A stretch of 64,000 nt of DNA from Bimastos eiseni (Eukaryota; Annelida; Clitellata; Crassiclitellata; Lumbricidae). Every line of letters starts with the position of its first letter. Within the stretch, counting starts at the first letter, position 1. Under the pieces are notes generated by a model that was given only the letters and a program-made list of their open reading frames with translations, did not search any database and had not been told where the DNA came from. The stretch spans positions 28,337,469 through 28,401,468 of the forward strand of contig OY365814.1 in the NCBI GenBank assembly GCA_959347315.1, written 5' to 3'. This document shows positions 62,110 through 64,000 of this stretch, piece by piece. Both the position numbers and the translations under genes were made by a program.

Positions 62110-63408
62110 GACTCGTCCAATATCTGATACACAATGGACAGGAGTTCTTCGAAAGAATTGAGAAAGATAGCGTGAAGACTGCGTGGACTACAGAAGAGAC
62201 TAGACTGGTGGAAGTGACCGGGATGGACTCAGCTGTGCTGTTCGCATCACCGGAAGCACATCTCGTTACGAGGGTCACGCTCTCGTCCACGTTCGCCATC
62301 TCCTTTAAGGTCGGTTCGTTGTCGCCTATGATGTGTGTGTGTGTGCGCGCGCATATGTAGACAGTGTATAAGTTTGTGTCTTTGTGTGCGTGTCTGTAAG
62401 CACGGGCGGCAATCCCCTCTGAGTGATGGAGGCAAACCCCCGGCCCCAAGTGTCAGGAAGGCAAGATATTCTCCCCAGAGTATACAAATATCTCCCGTCC
62501 TGAATTTGGAGGCATTTGCCTCCGGACTCTCCCTCTATGGACGCCGCTGTAGGTAGGTATTTGTGCGTATGTGTATGTGTGTGTAGGTATGAGTGTTTAG
62601 GTGTTGAGGTGCTTAGGTGATGACGATGATACACACTGTCGAGTAGTGTGATGATCAGGATGATGATTTTGACGATGAAGGTGACGGTGATGATGACGAT
62701 GATAATGATGATGATGATGATTATGATGATGATGACGATGAAGATGACTATAATGATAACGATGACGATGATATGACTAGTGTAATGATGATATTGATGA
62801 TGATAACGACGACAACGACGATGAAGATGACGATGACGACGACGACCACGACGATGATGACGACGACGACGACAACGCTGATTATGATGATGATGATGAT
62901 GATGATCATGATGATGGCGATGCTGCTGCTGCTGATAATAATGACAATGACGACGATGATTATGATCCTGATGACGATGCTGAGGATGATGATGACGAGG
63001 ACCATGATAATGACGATGACGACGGTGACGATGATGGCGCTGGTGTGATAACGGTGTTGCCATTTGGAACTGAAATAGTTGAAGACCGTCCAGAGAGACG
63101 GATTGATCCTCTACTGTGGTACCGTTGGTCATGATTTCCTCGCCATCGAACTCTCCGGAGGGCACCTGCGATACGTCTACGACGTCGGCATTGGAGTGCG
63201 TCTGCTTCGAAGCAACCTCCGCAACCCAGTGAACAACAACGAATGGCACGACGTCGCCATCTACTGGAGGAGTCTGTCCGAACACCTGTTGAGGATTGAC
63301 GACGTCACGTTGTCTGACGTACTACCGCATTCCAATTTCTTCGAACTTCAGGGAGAGTTGTACGTTGGCGGAGTGGAATTGAATATGTACCAAAGCTTAC
63401 CTAAGAAG
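62110..63408 (+). CDS. Laminin G (LNS) domain protein, neurexin-like, two internal exons (partial)
   Basis: Probable cell-surface adhesion protein. Exon a (62110-62309) and exon b (63079-63408) join in phase 0 (...TFAISFK then LKTVQRDGLILYCG...). AG at 62108-62109 and 63077-63078, GT at 62310 and 63409. Exon a carries a non-domain lead (EFFERIEKDSVKTAWTTEE) and the first strands of the laminin G fold (SAVLFASPEAHLVTRVTLSS). Exon b has the signature strands: DGLILYC, HDFLAIELSGGHLRYVYDVG, NNNEWHDVAIYWRS, and ELYVGGVELNMYQSL. The order (ISFKLKT..DGLILY...DFLAIEL.GG...WHDV...LYVGG) best matches the first LNS domain of neurexins. FAT-like cadherins, CASPR and other LNS proteins are not excluded. 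The 5' end of the gene is not found, and the 3' part runs beyond 64000. The 769-bp intron between the exons is largely GAT/GAC repeat. The acceptor of exon a could also lie further upstream, as the frame is open to about 62037. Confidence 0.75.
62399..62551. mobile_element. Possible MITE with CGGC-rich inverted ends
   Basis: Starts ACGGGCGGCAATCCC and ends GGACGCCGCTGT; the ends are short inverted repeats. An internal GAGGCATTTGCCTCC palindrome is present. It may be distantly related to the CAGAGGCGGCGATC family. It lies in the intron of the laminin G gene. Confidence 0.4.
62620..63050. repeat. (GAT/GAC)n trinucleotide repeat, ~430 bp
   Basis: A long purine-rich run of GATGATGAC units. It fills most of the intron between the two laminin G exons and ends about 30 bp before exon b. 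The His/Arg- and Ile/Val-rich frames are artefacts. Confidence 0.95.
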
Positions 63409-63464
63409 GTAACGAACTATAACGTCATATTAATACTTATGGTTTAAGTTGGCTCAGATTTGGC

Positions 63465-63880
63465 CAGCAGGCTGATTAGTTGTGTGGCTGGTTATTTGGA
63501 AGGCTAATTAATCATTTGGGTGGTTGAGTATTCGAGTAGTTGATTATTTGGGTGGTTGAGTGTTTGAGTTGTGAATAGTTGGGTGGTTGAGTATTTGAGT
63601 GATTGATTATTTAAATGTAGGTGGTTGACTATTTTGGTGGTTGATTATTTGGGTGGTTGAATATTTGAGCGGTTGACTATTTGGGTGTTTGAGTATATGA
63701 GGGGTTGACTATTTGGGTGGTTAATTATTTGTGTGGCTGCGTATTTGCGTGGTTGGGTATTTAAGTGGTTGATTATTTGGGTGGTGGACTGGTGGTTGAT
63801 TATTTGGGTGGTTGATTATTTGTTGGTTGATTACATAGGCCTATGGCTGGTTGACTATTTGGCTGGCTGAGTATTACTGG
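63465..63880. repeat. 16-bp TGGTTGATTATTTGGG minisatellite, degenerate
   Basis: About 24 imperfect units with TATTTGAGT and GACTATTTG variants, in the next intron of the laminin G gene. Confidence 0.85.
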
Positions 63881-64000
63881 TATTTTATTATTCTGGCTAC
63901 TTAGTATTTGCCTTGATTGATTGACTGACTTATTAAATATTTGAGTGAATTCCTGATAGAGTTAGGTCTATGCCAATCATATTTGTTTGATTCGCTGAGA

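Noticed and set aside
62326..63285. 319-codon minus-strand frame with His/Arg-rich core
   Set aside because: It is antisense to the laminin G exon and to the GAT/GAC repeat; the His/Arg and Ile runs are repeat artefacts.

Overview
This window is nuclear DNA from an animal. Every recognisable gene is split by GT-AG introns, except one that is intronless, and the rest is AT-rich, microsatellite-dense sequence with worn non-LTR retrotransposon and short foldback-element debris. The gene set (GAPDH, a JmjC oxygenase, SIAH, ZNHIT1, a WIPI/ATG18 protein, a neurexin-like laminin G protein) is metazoan. Frequent TAGGCCTA-type octamers and many copies of a 3' tail ending in a GCGCTATATAAAT-like motif suggest a marine invertebrate. 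I cannot name the phylum from the sequence alone.

Layout. 1-1.1 kb, minus strand: the first two coding exons of GAPDH, the rest lying off the left edge. 4.4-12.6 kb, minus: a complete eight-exon gene for a 442-residue membrane-anchored JmjC/cupin protein with an intact HxD...H metal triad. 19.7-24.6 kb, minus: a complete six-exon SIAH E3 ubiquitin ligase (273 aa). 27.8-28.2 kb, minus: an intronless ZNHIT1 (158 aa). 31.4-39.5 kb, plus: a complete eleven-exon WIPI1/2-type (ATG18) beta-propeller (473 aa). 39.5-62.1 kb: about 22 kb without any exon I can support, full of simple repeats, MITE-like elements and a few CpG-rich patches. 62.1-63.4 kb, plus: two consecutive exons of a laminin G (LNS) domain protein that continues past the right edge.

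I reconstructed the genes by hand by joining exons across GT-AG borders. In each complete gene the intron phases agree at every junction and the length is a whole number of codons, which is the main support for the models. The genes are housekeeping or signalling genes with no obvious shared pathway (glycolysis, protein hydroxylation, ubiquitination, chromatin remodelling, autophagy, cell adhesion), and nothing suggests an operon or a gene cluster acting as one system. The more unusual observations are a duplicated and decayed first coding exon of GAPDH, a JmjC protein with the signs of a lumenal type II membrane protein, a foldback element with perfect 40-bp arms around an AAT/ATT microsatellite, a candidate LIR at the C-terminus of the WIPI protein, and several families of short dispersed elements. 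I found no convincing evidence of a wholly new multigene system.
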